Positions 49,429-58,261 of a stretch of 64,000 bases of DNA are shown piece by piece. The first letter of the stretch is position 1. Every line of letters begins with the position of its first letter. This DNA is from DATDFB01 sp035276475. Its GTDB lineage: Bacteria > Acidobacteriota > Thermoanaerobaculia > Gp7-AA8. The notes under the pieces are model-generated. The model was not told the origin of the DNA, made no database searches, and saw nothing but the letters and a program-made list of their open reading frames with translations. The stretch is taken from positions 62,001-126,000 of the forward strand of contig DATELQ010000052.1 of assembly GCA_035276475.1 (NCBI GenBank). Direction: 5' to 3'. The position numbers were made by a program, and so were the translations under genes.

Positions 49429-52287
49429 TCAACTCACACGCGCAAGCCATCGCTCCGTTTCCGAAGCGCCGGGATGTTCGATCCGCCGCCGCACGTCGAG
49501 CGCGCGCGTGAACGCGCGCTGCGCGAGGGCCAGGTCGCCGTTCGCAAAGTACGCCTCGCCCCACGCCTGCGCCGCGTCGGCTTCGCCCCACGCGTAGCCG
49601 CAGTCAGGGTGGGCGGCCAGGTCGAGCGCCTCGCGTGCAGCCTGAATGGCTTTGGGTGGGTCGGGCCAAGCGAGGCGGATGCGCGCCAGCGCGACTAACA
49701 GCTCGATTCGCAGAAGACCGTAGCCGCAGGCAACGGCGTGGAGCAGGCCGCTCTCCGCCTCGCCGAGAGCGGCCTGCGTGTCGCCGCGGGCGAGGAAGTA
49801 TCGTGCGGTGAGGAGGTGGGCTTCGATGATCCACTCCATCTCGCCGGTCCGGGACGTCCAGGCGCGAATCTCATCGAGGTAAAACGTGGGGTTACCTGCC
49901 TCGGCGAGGTCGATTCGTGCCAGCAACGCGTTGAATCGCGGGACGTCAAAATTCCAACGATTGTTGCGAGCTGTCGCTAGGCCATTGTCGGCAAGTTCGC
50001 GAGCCGCCGCAAGGTTGCCTACGTCGAGGTGATATCGAGCATACTGCGATCCTCGCAACGAGTAGAGCGGCTCGCCTTCTAGCGCCGTCGCAGCTGCAAA
50101 GTCGTCGCGCGCAGCCATATGACCTAGCGCGTGAGCGGCGATGGCACGGTAAGCGAGGGCGTTTCGTTTCTCGCTCGCATCGCTCGCCGCTTCGGCTTCA
50201 TTTAGCGCCTCGCCTGCGAGTCGCCGGGCTTCGGTCAGACGGCCCATCGCGAATGCCATAAAGCTGGAGTTTTGGAGGGCGATCGATGTCCGTATAGGTT
50301 CGGCAATCAACTTTCTCCAGTCATTGTCTAGCCGTCGAATCGCCCGCGCTTCTGCTAGCCGGCCAAGGCATTCAGCGAAAACTGCGACGGTGTTGGCGAG
50401 ATGCGACCGCTCTCGCAGTTCCATCGTCACGCCCAAGTCTTCTGGCTGACCTGTTGCGCTAAAGGCTGTGAGGATCCGGTAGCCCCGTTCGTATTCGCCG
50501 AGCACCCATCCGAGGTGAGCAAAGCTTCCCATCCCAAACTTGAAGAGATCGAACGCCTCCTCCTCGCGCCCGGAAAGCCGCGTGGCCTCGATCAGCCGTT
50601 CATATCGATCGAGAGTGGCCGGGTCGCTCGGCTTAGTATCGGGACGTTTCTCCAGGCCGGCGCCGAGAGCCCGTGCCACGACATCAAATACCTGCTCGGC
50701 GGGACAGCCGAGCAGCTCGCGGAAGCGCTCGCGCAGGAATGGGTGCGCCGTCCAAGTGATCGCGTCGTCGCTTGGATACTGGAATACGAGACCACGCGCC
50801 CGCAGCCGTCCCAGCAAAGCCACGAGACGCGGTTTTGCATTCAGAAGGATTCCCGCGATCTCTCCGCCCGCGTCGACGAGCACATCGAGCAACTCGATCG
50901 TCACCCCGCGAGGGAACACCGAAAGCCGGGCCAGCAGCTCGCGCTCGTCCTCCGGCAGCCGCTCTGCGTAGTACGCGAGCACCCGCGCGAGTTTGGCTGC
51001 CCTCGGATCTTCACCCGTCACCGCATCGAGATCGAAGTCGTTGACCGCCTCGATGCGGCCGCCCGCAAAGGAGCGCAGATAGGAGCCCAGCACCGCCACC
51101 GATAGCGCGTGACAGCCCACCTGCTCCGCCGCGGCCCGCAGCGCTTCGTCGTCGCCCACCACACCCCATCCGCGCAGGACCGCCACGGCCGCCTCCGGCG
51201 ACAAATCGTCGAGAGGCGTGTCGCGATAGCCGCGGTTCTTCCAATCTTCGAGATCGATCAGCGGATATCGGGATGTAACCAGCGCCCGTGCTCGTCCGAG
51301 GCCGTTGGCCAAGGCGCGAAGCAGGAGCTTGAGGCTGTGATCCGACAGCTCGCCACGCACTCGGCCGCCGCCGGCGTCCTCCTGCACCCGCTCCAGGCCA
51401 TCGAGGACGATCAGGTGTGGCCGGCCGTCACGCAATCCTCGCTCGAGTCGTTCCAGACGTCCGCCGGCCGGACCTTCCTCCTCACCGAGGAAGAGCTGGT
51501 TGCATTCACGCAGGAACGCATCGGCATTGGGTTGTTCGTAGAACGACCAGACCAGCACGTTCGCTTCGCCCGGCTTCATGTTGGCAACGACCTGTTCGGC
51601 CACGGCTGTCTTGCCGGTGCCTCCCGCGGCCACGAGCGACCACACGCGGTCCGGCGAGGTTAGGTCGGAGACCCATGTGTTGAGCTCCTGGACCAGCGCC
51701 TCCCGGCCATGGAAATGCGGCGCAGGCTGGAGCGGGTGAACGATGCGGATCTCCGCACGGCGCTCGGCGCGAACACCTGCCGCGGGTGCCTGCCCGCGCA
51801 AAGCGATGGCGATCTTGCGTCCGAGGTCGTCCGGAGTCGTGAACGTGTCGCAGACGAAGTTCGTGCGCAGCCACGCCTTGAAGTCGAGTAGAGCCTGAAC
51901 GCCCGCCGCGACTTCAGCCACGCGCGCCGGGTCGTCAAGAACTGTGCGGTCGGTGAGGAGATCCTGTTCCTTTGTTTCGGTCCACGGGAAGTCGTCCGCC
52001 ACGATCCAGACCAGCACGTCCCTGCCGGCGTCCTTTGCCGCCTCCACTTCGCGCCGCGTGATGCTCCCCTTTCCTTTCTCAGGGACGAAGCCGTAGCGGT
52101 GCGCGACGATGCAAACCACCACGTCGCTCTCGCGAGCCTTGCGATCGCACTCGGCCACCGGCTCGCCAGGCAATGGCCCGAGGCGCTCCATCACCACCGC
52201 CTCCTGCGACAGGCGCAGGATCGTGTCGTCGGCCACCTTCCGGTACGCAACCAAATCTTGTGCAGTCGAGGAAAGAAAAACCTTCAT
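49429..52287 (-). CDS. DUF4062-STAND NTPase-TPR protein (candidate defence or signalling NTPase)
   Basis: The 952-residue protein begins with DUF4062: MKVFLSSTAQDLVAYRKVAD, GPLPGEPVAECDRKARESDVVVCIVAHRYGFVP (split) and ITRREVEAAKDAGRDVLVWI. The central STAND module has Walker A GGTGKT (near residue 222), Walker B LIVLDGLERV (near 294), GxP-like ARALVTSRYPL and a winged-helix region. The C-terminal third is a run of TPR-type helix pairs (ARRLAGEALNEAEA; GNLAAARELADNGLATARNNRWNFD, split). The start at 52287 fits the family; the frame upstream is antisense to the DUF72 gene. STAND proteins with N-terminal sensor or effector domains include phage-defence proteins, so a defence role is plausible but unproven. 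Confidence 0.88.
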   Translation of the reverse strand: MKVFLSSTAQDLVAYRKVADDTILRLSQEAVVMERLGPLPGEPVAECDRKARESDVVVCIVAHRYGFVPEKGKGSITRREVEAAKDAGRDVLVWIVADDFPWTETKEQDLLTDRTVLDDPARVAEVAAGVQALLDFKAWLRTNFVCDTFTTPDDLGRKIAIALRGQAPAAGVRAERRAEIRIVHPLQPAPHFHGREALVQELNTWVSDLTSPDRVWSLVAAGGTGKTAVAEQVVANMKPGEANVLVWSFYEQPNADAFLRECNQLFLGEEEGPAGGRLERLERGLRDGRPHLIVLDGLERVQEDAGGGRVRGELSDHSLKLLLRALANGLGRARALVTSRYPLIDLEDWKNRGYRDTPLDDLSPEAAVAVLRGWGVVGDDEALRAAAEQVGCHALSVAVLGSYLRSFAGGRIEAVNDFDLDAVTGEDPRAAKLARVLAYYAERLPEDERELLARLSVFPRGVTIELLDVLVDAGGEIAGILLNAKPRLVALLGRLRARGLVFQYPSDDAITWTAHPFLRERFRELLGCPAEQVFDVVARALGAGLEKRPDTKPSDPATLDRYERLIEATRLSGREEEAFDLFKFGMGSFAHLGWVLGEYERGYRILTAFSATGQPEDLGVTMELRERSHLANTVAVFAECLGRLAEARAIRRLDNDWRKLIAEPIRTSIALQNSSFMAFAMGRLTEARRLAGEALNEAEAASDASEKRNALAYRAIAAHALGHMAARDDFAAATALEGEPLYSLRGSQYARYHLDVGNLAAARELADNGLATARNNRWNFDVPRFNALLARIDLAEAGNPTFYLDEIRAWTSRTGEMEWIIEAHLLTARYFLARGDTQAALGEAESGLLHAVACGYGLLRIELLVALARIRLAWPDPPKAIQAAREALDLAAHPDCGYAWGEADAAQAWGEAYFANGDLALAQRAFTRALDVRRRIEHPGASETERWLARVS

Positions 52288-52298
52288 ATCGCCATCCT

Positions 52299-53114
52299 TT
52301 AAAACAACGTCCCCTGCACGCGCAACGACGCCGGCTCGACCGGCGTCTGTCCGAGGAGGCGCTGCATCTCGCGGGCGTTGGCGGGGCTGTGGCCGGCGAA
52401 GTGGTTGTTGAAGTAGCCGAAGATCTCTTTCGTCGGCACCACGCGCCGCAGGACCTCGGCCCATGACTCCATCTCCGCGGAGCGGTCGAACTGGATGCGC
52501 GAGTAGTCGGTGATCTCGCGGTCGGGGCCCATCCAGCGCACGTACAGGAAATCGGCGACGGGCTGCTCGGCGAGATCGAGCATCGTCGCGCGCGGGATCC
52601 AGCGGCCGTCGCTCAGCGCGAGGGACATGCCGTGCGCGTGCAGCAGCTCCAGCACGTGCGGCAGCACCGCACCGCGCATCCAGCGGTACTGGCGCAGCTC
52701 GACGGCGAAGCGGAGGTCGCGCGGCAACGTCGCGACGAACTCTTCGAGCGACGCGAGCTCCTCGGGCGCGAAGTCGGGGCCCATCTGCAGCAGGATCGGG
52801 CCGAGCTTCGGCCCGAGCTCGCGCGCGCGGTCGAGGAACTCCTGCACGAGATCGGCGGCGCCGCGCAGGCGGAGCTCGTGCGTCACCTGCTTCGGCATCT
52901 TCAGCGCGAACGTGAAGCCGGCGGGCGTCTTCTCCGCCCACGCGCGCACCGTCTTCGCGTCGGGGATGGCGTAGAACGTCGAGTCCACTTCCACCGTCCC
53001 GAACGCGCGCGCGTACGTCGAGAGAAACTCCGTCGGGCGCGTGTTCGGCGGATACATCGGTCCGACCCACGCCGTGTAGTTCCAGCCTTGCGTGCCGATG
53101 CGAATGGGCATCAC
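52299..53114 (-). CDS. DUF72 (YecE-family) TIM-barrel protein
   Basis: The 271-residue protein matches the YecE pattern: RIGTQGWNYTAWVGPMYPP, EVDSTFYAIPDAKTVRAWAEKTPAGFTFALKMPKQVTHE (split), GPILLQMGPDFAPEELASLEEFV and RFAVELRQYRW. The family fold is a TIM barrel with unknown activity, possibly sugar-related or DNA-repair-linked. Start choice is ATG 53114 or 53111. It sits 11 nt upstream of the DUF4062 start on the same strand, so both may share a transcript, and it diverges from the acetyltransferase with only 8 nt between. Confidence 0.92.
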   Translation of the reverse strand: MMPIRIGTQGWNYTAWVGPMYPPNTRPTEFLSTYARAFGTVEVDSTFYAIPDAKTVRAWAEKTPAGFTFALKMPKQVTHELRLRGAADLVQEFLDRARELGPKLGPILLQMGPDFAPEELASLEEFVATLPRDLRFAVELRQYRWMRGAVLPHVLELLHAHGMSLALSDGRWIPRATMLDLAEQPVADFLYVRWMGPDREITDYSRIQFDRSAEMESWAEVLRRVVPTKEIFGYFNNHFAGHSPANAREMQRLLGQTPVEPASLRVQGTLF

Positions 53115-53122
53115 GGCATGAT

Positions 53123-53641
53123 ATGAAATCGGCGATGGACTTCGATCTCCAGCCGACGCTGCACGGCACGCTCGTCGAGCTCCGCCCGCTGCGGCCCGAC
53201 GACTTCGACGCGCTCTCTCGCGCGGCCAGCGATCCGCTCATCTGGGAGCAGCATCCGGAGCGCGACCGCTGGAAGCCGGAGGTGTTCCAACGCTACTTCG
53301 ACGGCGCGATCGCGTCGAAGGGAGCGTTCGCCATCGTCGACCGCGCCACGGGGCGGATCATCGGCAGCACGCGCTACTGCAACTTGCACCCCGAGGAGGG
53401 GGAAGTCGAGATCGGATGGACCTTTCTCGAGCGCGAGTTCTGGGGCGGCGCGGTCAACGGCGAGATGAAGGCGCTCATGCTCGCGCATGCATTTCGCTTC
53501 GTCGAGCGCGTCGTCTTCACCATCGGCGAGAACAACTGGCGCTCGCGCAAGGCGGTGGAGAAGATCGGCGGGCGACTGTTTCGGCAGAACGGCGACAAAG
53601 TCGTTTACGCAATTTCACTCGACCCAGACCGGCTCCCCTAA
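53123..53641 (+). CDS. GNAT-family N-acetyltransferase
   Basis: The 172-residue GNAT acetyltransferase has the RimJ/RimL-like pattern: LVELRPLRPDDFDAL, GAFAIVDRATGRIIGSTRYCNL, EVEIGWTFLEREFWGGAVNGEMKALMLAHAFRFVERVVF (split) and NWRSRKAVEKIGGRL. The acetyl-CoA pyrophosphate loop (FWGGAVNGE, R/Q-x-x-G-x-G/A) is present. Substrate is unknown. ATG 53123 (8 nt from the divergent start) or 53135 may be used. The 3' end overlaps the convergent cytochrome fusion by 27 nt. Confidence 0.92.
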   Translation: MKSAMDFDLQPTLHGTLVELRPLRPDDFDALSRAASDPLIWEQHPERDRWKPEVFQRYFDGAIASKGAFAIVDRATGRIIGSTRYCNLHPEEGEVEIGWTFLEREFWGGAVNGEMKALMLAHAFRFVERVVFTIGENNWRSRKAVEKIGGRLFRQNGDKVVYAISLDPDRLP

Positions 53642-54865
53642 CACCTTCTTCTCGCGGTCGACGTGAAGCAAATACGCGCCGCTCGTTCCCGCGTGCCGGT
53701 TCGGGCCGAACGACAGTGGCGGCGTGAGGCCGGTGCGGAAGCGGTAGAGCGACTCGATCGTCTCGATCACGGCTTCGCGCGTCACGTCGTGGCCGGCGCG
53801 GCCGAGTGCTTCGACCAACAGCTTCACCGAGGCGAGGGCGGCCATCTGCGTGCTGCGGGAGTGCGTGCCGCCGGGAGAGAGCGCGCGGAGCTCGGCGAGC
53901 GCCTCGGGCTCGACGTCGTCGGACCACGTCGGCGCGGCCACGATCACTTCGACTGACGGCGGCGCGTTGAAGATCGCATCCGTGGCCAGCGTCATCGGAA
54001 CGTACACGCGGCCGGTTGTGCCGAGATCCTTCCCGTCAAAGATGCGCGCCTTCGCGTCGTGGCGGCGGATCGCGTCGATCACGTCGCCGAAGAGCGTGAA
54101 GTTGTAGTGCGCGTCGGGCAAGACAGTCGACGCGAACGCCGCGATCGACGGTGTGCCGGAGTCTTCGATCGTCGTTTCGATTGCGCTCTCCGCGCCGAGG
54201 AGCGAGGAGCCGGCGAGCGCGAACGGCTGCTCCTTCTTGAGGAACGCCTGCACTGCTGCCGCACGCGCGCCAGCGTCGACGGGGAGGTCGAGAAAGCGCA
54301 GGTCGAGGCGGCGGCCGTAGATCTCCGGCAGCGCCGCGGCGTACGCCTGCATCACGTCGCGCACGGCGGCGGCCTTCTCACGGTCGGGCGAGAGCAGCAC
54401 GCCGATGCGGATCGTCTTCGCCGCCACGCCCGGATCCGTCGTCGTGCCGAGCGTCTGCAGATAGGCGACGAGATCCTCCGCGTCGCGCATCGACATCTGA
54501 TAGTGCGGCATGGCCACGTCGAGCGCGTTGCCGGCCGGGTCGAAGCCCATCGTGAACGCGCGGCGCAGCGTCGCCTTCGTGTACGGGCCGTGCGTGCGTG
54601 GGCCGGTCGCGTAGGCCCTCGTCAGCGTGCTCCAGCGGAGATCCGCCGGCGCAATGCCGCCTTCCTTCTTCCCGCGGCCGTCGTAGCCGTGGCAGTTCAC
54701 GCAAGGCACGACCGTCCCGGGGATCGGATTCGCCTCGTCGGCGTTCACCACCGCTTTGATCGGCGCCGTGCCGCTGCCATGTAAATAGATGTTGCGGCCG
54801 CGCTGCGCGTCGGGCGCGGCGGCGACGGCTGCGGCGAGCAATGCCACCGCGATGACGCGCGTCAT
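53615..54865 (-). CDS. Cytochrome c fused to a periplasmic substrate-binding domain
   Basis: The 416-residue protein has a signal peptide (MTRVIAVALLAAAVAAA). Residues 20-145 are a c-type cytochrome with one heme motif C55-V-N-C58-H59 and a likely axial Met in MPHYQMSM. Residues 150-400 match a type 1 periplasmic-binding fold (IRIGVLLSPDREKAAAVRDVMQAYAAALPEIYG, split; AESAIETTIEDSGTPSIAAFAS; VIDAIRRHDAKARIF; RSTQMAALASVKLLVEALGRAG). A heme plus a ligand-binding lobe on one chain is unusual and suggests a redox sensor or electron-transfer partner that recognises a small molecule. Its ATG overlaps the SCO stop by 4 nt. Confidence 0.88.
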   Translation of the reverse strand: MTRVIAVALLAAAVAAAPDAQRGRNIYLHGSGTAPIKAVVNADEANPIPGTVVPCVNCHGYDGRGKKEGGIAPADLRWSTLTRAYATGPRTHGPYTKATLRRAFTMGFDPAGNALDVAMPHYQMSMRDAEDLVAYLQTLGTTTDPGVAAKTIRIGVLLSPDREKAAAVRDVMQAYAAALPEIYGRRLDLRFLDLPVDAGARAAAVQAFLKKEQPFALAGSSLLGAESAIETTIEDSGTPSIAAFASTVLPDAHYNFTLFGDVIDAIRRHDAKARIFDGKDLGTTGRVYVPMTLATDAIFNAPPSVEVIVAAPTWSDDVEPEALAELRALSPGGTHSRSTQMAALASVKLLVEALGRAGHDVTREAVIETIESLYRFRTGLTPPLSFGPNRHAGTSGAYLLHVDREKKVLGEPVWVE

Positions 54866-55395
54866 CGCGCGCTCGCGCCGCGTGCCGATTCGAGCTTGCG
54901 CAACTCGGCCACGATCGCGCTGGCGGCAGCGAAGCCGTTGATGCGCTGCCACGCCGCGGCGCGGTCGTCGCCGACGACGATGATCGGCCCGTGGTCGTTC
55001 TTGTCGGGCGTGAAGGCGCCCATCGCCTTGAGCAGCGTGTCGATGTCGCCGGGCTGGCCGGTGACGAGCGTCCATCCCGGCCGCGCGCCGACCTTCTTCC
55101 CCCACGCCATGAGGCGCGCCGGCGTGTCGTTGCGCGGATCGATGCTGATGGAGATGAGCGTCACGTCGTCGCGCTTGCCGAGGAGCTTTTGGACTTGCGC
55201 GAACGTCGCGCCCATCACCGGGCAGATCGTCGTGCAACTGGTGAAGACGAAGTTCACGGCCACGATGCGGTCCTTCACGAGGTCCGCGTAGAAGTTGTGG
55301 TTCTTCCCGTTCTGATCGACCACGGGGACGTCCGGGATGTTCATCGCGAATGCGGATGGGCAGAGGAGGAGCGCGAGGACGAGGAGCTTGCGCAT
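54862..55395 (-). CDS. SCO-family copper chaperone / thiol-redox protein
   Basis: The 177-residue exported thioredoxin-fold protein has a signal peptide (MRKLLVLALLLCPSAFA), the copper-binding/redox pair C54-x3-C58 (TSCTTICP) and the copper-ligand His H135 (KNDHGPI). All three copper ligands of Sco1 are present. SCO proteins load the CuA site of cytochrome oxidase or maintain copper sites of exported cuproenzymes. It is translated with the cytochrome fusion and faces the operon ending in a giant multicopper oxidase, a plausible target; this is an inference from location. Confidence 0.93.
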   Translation of the reverse strand: MRKLLVLALLLCPSAFAMNIPDVPVVDQNGKNHNFYADLVKDRIVAVNFVFTSCTTICPVMGATFAQVQKLLGKRDDVTLISISIDPRNDTPARLMAWGKKVGARPGWTLVTGQPGDIDTLLKAMGAFTPDKNDHGPIIVVGDDRAAAWQRINGFAAASAIVAELRKLESARGASAR

Positions 55396-55473
55396 GGGGG
55401 GACAGAGTAGCGCAATCCCTTCCTTCCGGATTCACGCGAAACTGTGGCGGAGCGTCTTCGAGTCAGGATAAGA

Positions 55474-56592
55474 ATGCGGACATTCGTGATCTCCACGATG
55501 GCTGGAGGAGGGTCGGCGCGCGCGCTCGCGAACCTGGCCAATCACTTCGCCGCGCGCGGAGACGACGTCGGCATCGTGACGCTGCACGGCGGCGCCGACG
55601 GTTACGCGCTGCACCCCTCGATCCGCCGCCGCGACCTCGGGTTTCGCCGCGGCGCCACGCCCTGCCCCTCGGCGGAATCGCTGCGCGCCATGCGCGCGGT
55701 GACGGCACGCTTCACGCGGACGCCGGAGCTCTCCGCCGACGCGCCGTCGATCGCCGCGTTGGGCGACGTCTTCGTCGACGAGCGCTCCGACGTCGTCGTC
55801 GGCATCGGCGACGTGACGGCGGTGCGCGTCATCCTGGCCGCGCGCGGACTCGGCATCCGGGCCATCGCCTGGGAGCAGTGCGACCCGGTCGTGCGCGGCT
55901 CGTGGCATGCGGCGCAGGAGCTCGTCTATCCGCTCGCCGACGCCGTGGTGATGCTCCTGCCGCAGCACACGTGGGCGTACCGCGGCGCGATTGCGATCGG
56001 CAACGCGGCGATGCGCGCGCCGGCGAGCAGCGGGCAGCGAGTGGCGGGCAGGAGAGTCGTCGGCATTGGCCGGCTCGCACCCGAAAAAGGATTCTCTCTG
56101 CTGATCGAGGCGTTCGCTCGCATCGCGGAGCGCAATCCGGAGTGGCGCCTCGAGATCTATGGTGAAGGACCGGAGCGCAGCAGTCTCGAGGTGATGATCT
56201 GGCAGCGTTCGCTGGAGCGCCGCGCCGCGCTGCCGGGCGAGACGCGCGACGTATGGGGCGTGCTCGCGCGCGCGGACCTGTTTGTCCTTCCGTCGTACAC
56301 CGAGGGATTCGGCATCGCACTGACCGAGGCGATGGCCGCGGGCGTCGCGCCGGTCGTCGTCGACTGCGGCGCGGCGGCGCAGACCATCGTGCGCCACGGC
56401 GTCGACGGCCTGCGCGTACCCCGGACGGCCGAGGCGCTTGCTGCGGCGATGGAGCGGCTCATGCGCGACGACGGCGAGCGCGCTCGCCTCGGCGCACGCG
56501 CGCTCGAGATCGTGGAGCGCTATTCGATCGAGGCGATCGCGGCGCAGTGGGATGAGGTGCTCGACGGGCGCGAGCTCGCGGAGGCCGGATGA
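55474..56592 (+). CDS. Glycosyltransferase family 4 protein, copy 1
   Basis: The 372-residue GT-B enzyme starts MRTFVISTMAGGGSARALANLANHFAARG, the N-terminal Rossmann half. The C-terminal half has GRLAPEKGFSLLIEAFARIAERNPEWRLEIYGEGPERSSLE, split, and the donor-binding EX7E-type loop VLPSYTEGFGIALTEAMAAGVAPVVVDCG. It transfers a sugar from a nucleotide donor with retention. ATG 55474 is preferred over GTG 55444. The stop overlaps the PhyH gene by 4 nt. Acceptor is unknown. Confidence 0.92.
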   Translation: MRTFVISTMAGGGSARALANLANHFAARGDDVGIVTLHGGADGYALHPSIRRRDLGFRRGATPCPSAESLRAMRAVTARFTRTPELSADAPSIAALGDVFVDERSDVVVGIGDVTAVRVILAARGLGIRAIAWEQCDPVVRGSWHAAQELVYPLADAVVMLLPQHTWAYRGAIAIGNAAMRAPASSGQRVAGRRVVGIGRLAPEKGFSLLIEAFARIAERNPEWRLEIYGEGPERSSLEVMIWQRSLERRAALPGETRDVWGVLARADLFVLPSYTEGFGIALTEAMAAGVAPVVVDCGAAAQTIVRHGVDGLRVPRTAEALAAAMERLMRDDGERARLGARALEIVERYSIEAIAAQWDEVLDGRELAEAG

Positions 56593-57227
56593 CTCCCGAC
56601 CAACTCGCGCGCTACGCCGCCGACGGCATCGTCTTTCCTCTTCGCGCCATTGCCGCGGACGAGGCCGAGCGTTACTGCGGCCTCGCGCGCGCCGCGCTTG
56701 CGCAAGATCCCGAGGTCGAGGCCAACCCGCACTTCAAGTGCGCGTGGGCGCGCGAGCTCGCGACGCATCCCGCCATCCGCGCCGCCGCCGCCGCAATCCT
56801 CGGCGACGCCGCCGTCTGGGCCTCCATGCTCCTCTACAAGGCGCCGCGCAGCCGCGGCTTCGTCTCGTGGCATCAGGACGGCGCGTACCGCGACTTCGGG
56901 CCGGGCGACGTCGCCAGCGCGTGGATTGCGCTCTCCGAGGCGACGGCGGAGAACGGATGCATGCAGGTCGTGCGCGGATCGCATCGCGCGCGGCTGCCGC
57001 ACCGCGACGTGCCGGAGCGCGACAACATGATCCGGCTCGGCAAGCACGCCGAGGCGGAGATCGATCCGGCGGCCATCACGAACGTCGCGCTCAAACCCGG
57101 CGAGATGTCGCTCCACCACAACGACCTTTTGCACGGCTCGCGGCCGAACGCGTCGGACCGCCCGAGGCTCGGCTTCGTCGTGCGGTTCCTGCGGCGCGGG
57201 GTGCCGTGGAGCGGGACGCTCGTATGA
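56589..57227 (+). CDS. Phytanoyl-CoA dioxygenase-family (Fe/2-oxoglutarate) protein
   Basis: The 212-residue enzyme has the PhyH cupin pattern: iron ligands H95-x-D97 (SWHQDGAY) and H182 (LHHNDLLHGSRPN), with 2-oxoglutarate Arg near 191. The segments ASAWIALSEATAENGCMQVVRGSH and ALKPGEMSLHHNDLLHGSRPN, split, are typical of the family. It hydroxylates or otherwise oxidises a small molecule or lipid, releasing succinate and CO2. Its start overlaps the first glycosyltransferase by 4 nt and its stop overlaps the second by 4 nt, so it may act on the same acceptor or product. Confidence 0.93.
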   Translation: MTPDQLARYAADGIVFPLRAIAADEAERYCGLARAALAQDPEVEANPHFKCAWARELATHPAIRAAAAAILGDAAVWASMLLYKAPRSRGFVSWHQDGAYRDFGPGDVASAWIALSEATAENGCMQVVRGSHRARLPHRDVPERDNMIRLGKHAEAEIDPAAITNVALKPGEMSLHHNDLLHGSRPNASDRPRLGFVVRFLRRGVPWSGTLV

Positions 57228-58261
57228 GAGTCCTCCTCACTGCGGGCCACGTCTACCCGATGTCCGCGCTGCGCAGCGCCGGCCGCACCGCCACCGCCTT
57301 CCCGTCGGGATCCGCACAGCGGCTGCAGGACTGGACCGCGAAAGCGCTCGCGGAGATCGGGCACGACGTCGTCTACCTCGTCAGCGGCAAGAAAGCCGCG
57401 CCGCCGGACGGCGTCGAGCTCGTCGAAAGCCTCGGCGCCGTCGACTTCTCGCGCATCGACGTCGCGCACACCTTCGCCCCAAAATTCGAGAGCGTCTTCG
57501 CCGAGGCCGGCGTGCCGTTCATCAGCGTCCTGCACATCCATCCCGGCGTGCGTCCCGAGTTCGCGCCGAGCGTGCGCGAGGGGACGAACGACACCGTCTA
57601 CGTCTCGCGCTGGCTGGCGCAGGCCTTCGGCTCCACGCGCGTCGTCTACAACGGCGTCGATCCCTCGGAGTACCTCTACTCCGCGTCGAAGGGCGACTAC
57701 TTCCTCTTCATGACCTCGATGGATTGGGCGCACGGGAAGGGGCTCGACATCGCCATCGACGTCGCGGCGCGCGCGGGGCGGCGGCTAATCGTCGCCGGCA
57801 GCGCGCGCGACGAGGCCGCGCTCGAGCGCGCCATTGCCATGTGCGCCGTGCCGGGCGTCGACTTCGTCGGCGACGTGCAGGGCCCGCAGAAGCGCTGGCT
57901 CCTCGCCGGCGCGAAGGCGCTGCTCCACCCGTCGCGGTATCCCGAGGCCTGTCCGCTGACGATCGTGGAGGCGTTCGTGTCGGGGACGCCGGTCATCGCC
58001 ACCCCCTCGGGCGGGACGCCGGAGCTCGTCACGCCGGACGTCGGATTCCTCGGCGACACCGTCGAGGAGCTCGTCGACGCCGCGGGGCGCATCCACGAGA
58101 TCGATCCGCGCGCCTGCCGCGCCAAGGCCCTGCGCGAATTTCACTATCAAAGAATGACCCGCGACTACCTCCGCGAGTACGAAGCCGCCATCTTCACATC
58201 CTTGACGGCGCAAACGTCACACGAAGGGGCGTCAACCCCGCAAAAAGAAAGGTATCGATGA
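57224..58261 (+). CDS. Glycosyltransferase family 4 protein, copy 2
   Basis: The 345-residue GT-B enzyme begins MRVLLTAGHVYPMSALRSAGRTATAFPSG (N-terminal half) and has an LHIHPG turn. The C-terminal half has FLFMTSMDWAHGKGLDIAIDVAARAGRRLIVAG, split, DVQGPQKRWLLAGAKALLHPSRYPEACPLTIVEAFVSGTPVIATPSGG, split, with the EX7E Glu pair typical of GT4. It differs clearly from copy 1, so it is not a recent duplicate. The TGA overlaps the ATG of the giant oxidase by 4 nt. Confidence 0.92.
   Translation: MRVLLTAGHVYPMSALRSAGRTATAFPSGSAQRLQDWTAKALAEIGHDVVYLVSGKKAAPPDGVELVESLGAVDFSRIDVAHTFAPKFESVFAEAGVPFISVLHIHPGVRPEFAPSVREGTNDTVYVSRWLAQAFGSTRVVYNGVDPSEYLYSASKGDYFLFMTSMDWAHGKGLDIAIDVAARAGRRLIVAGSARDEAALERAIAMCAVPGVDFVGDVQGPQKRWLLAGAKALLHPSRYPEACPLTIVEAFVSGTPVIATPSGGTPELVTPDVGFLGDTVEELVDAAGRIHEIDPRACRAKALREFHYQRMTRDYLREYEAAIFTSLTAQTSHEGASTPQKERYR

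Noticed and set aside
52288..53241. A 318-residue N-terminal extension of the DUF4062 protein
   Set aside because: It is an alternative frame of the DUF72 gene on the same strand, and DUF4062 proteins start at the MKVFLSST motif.
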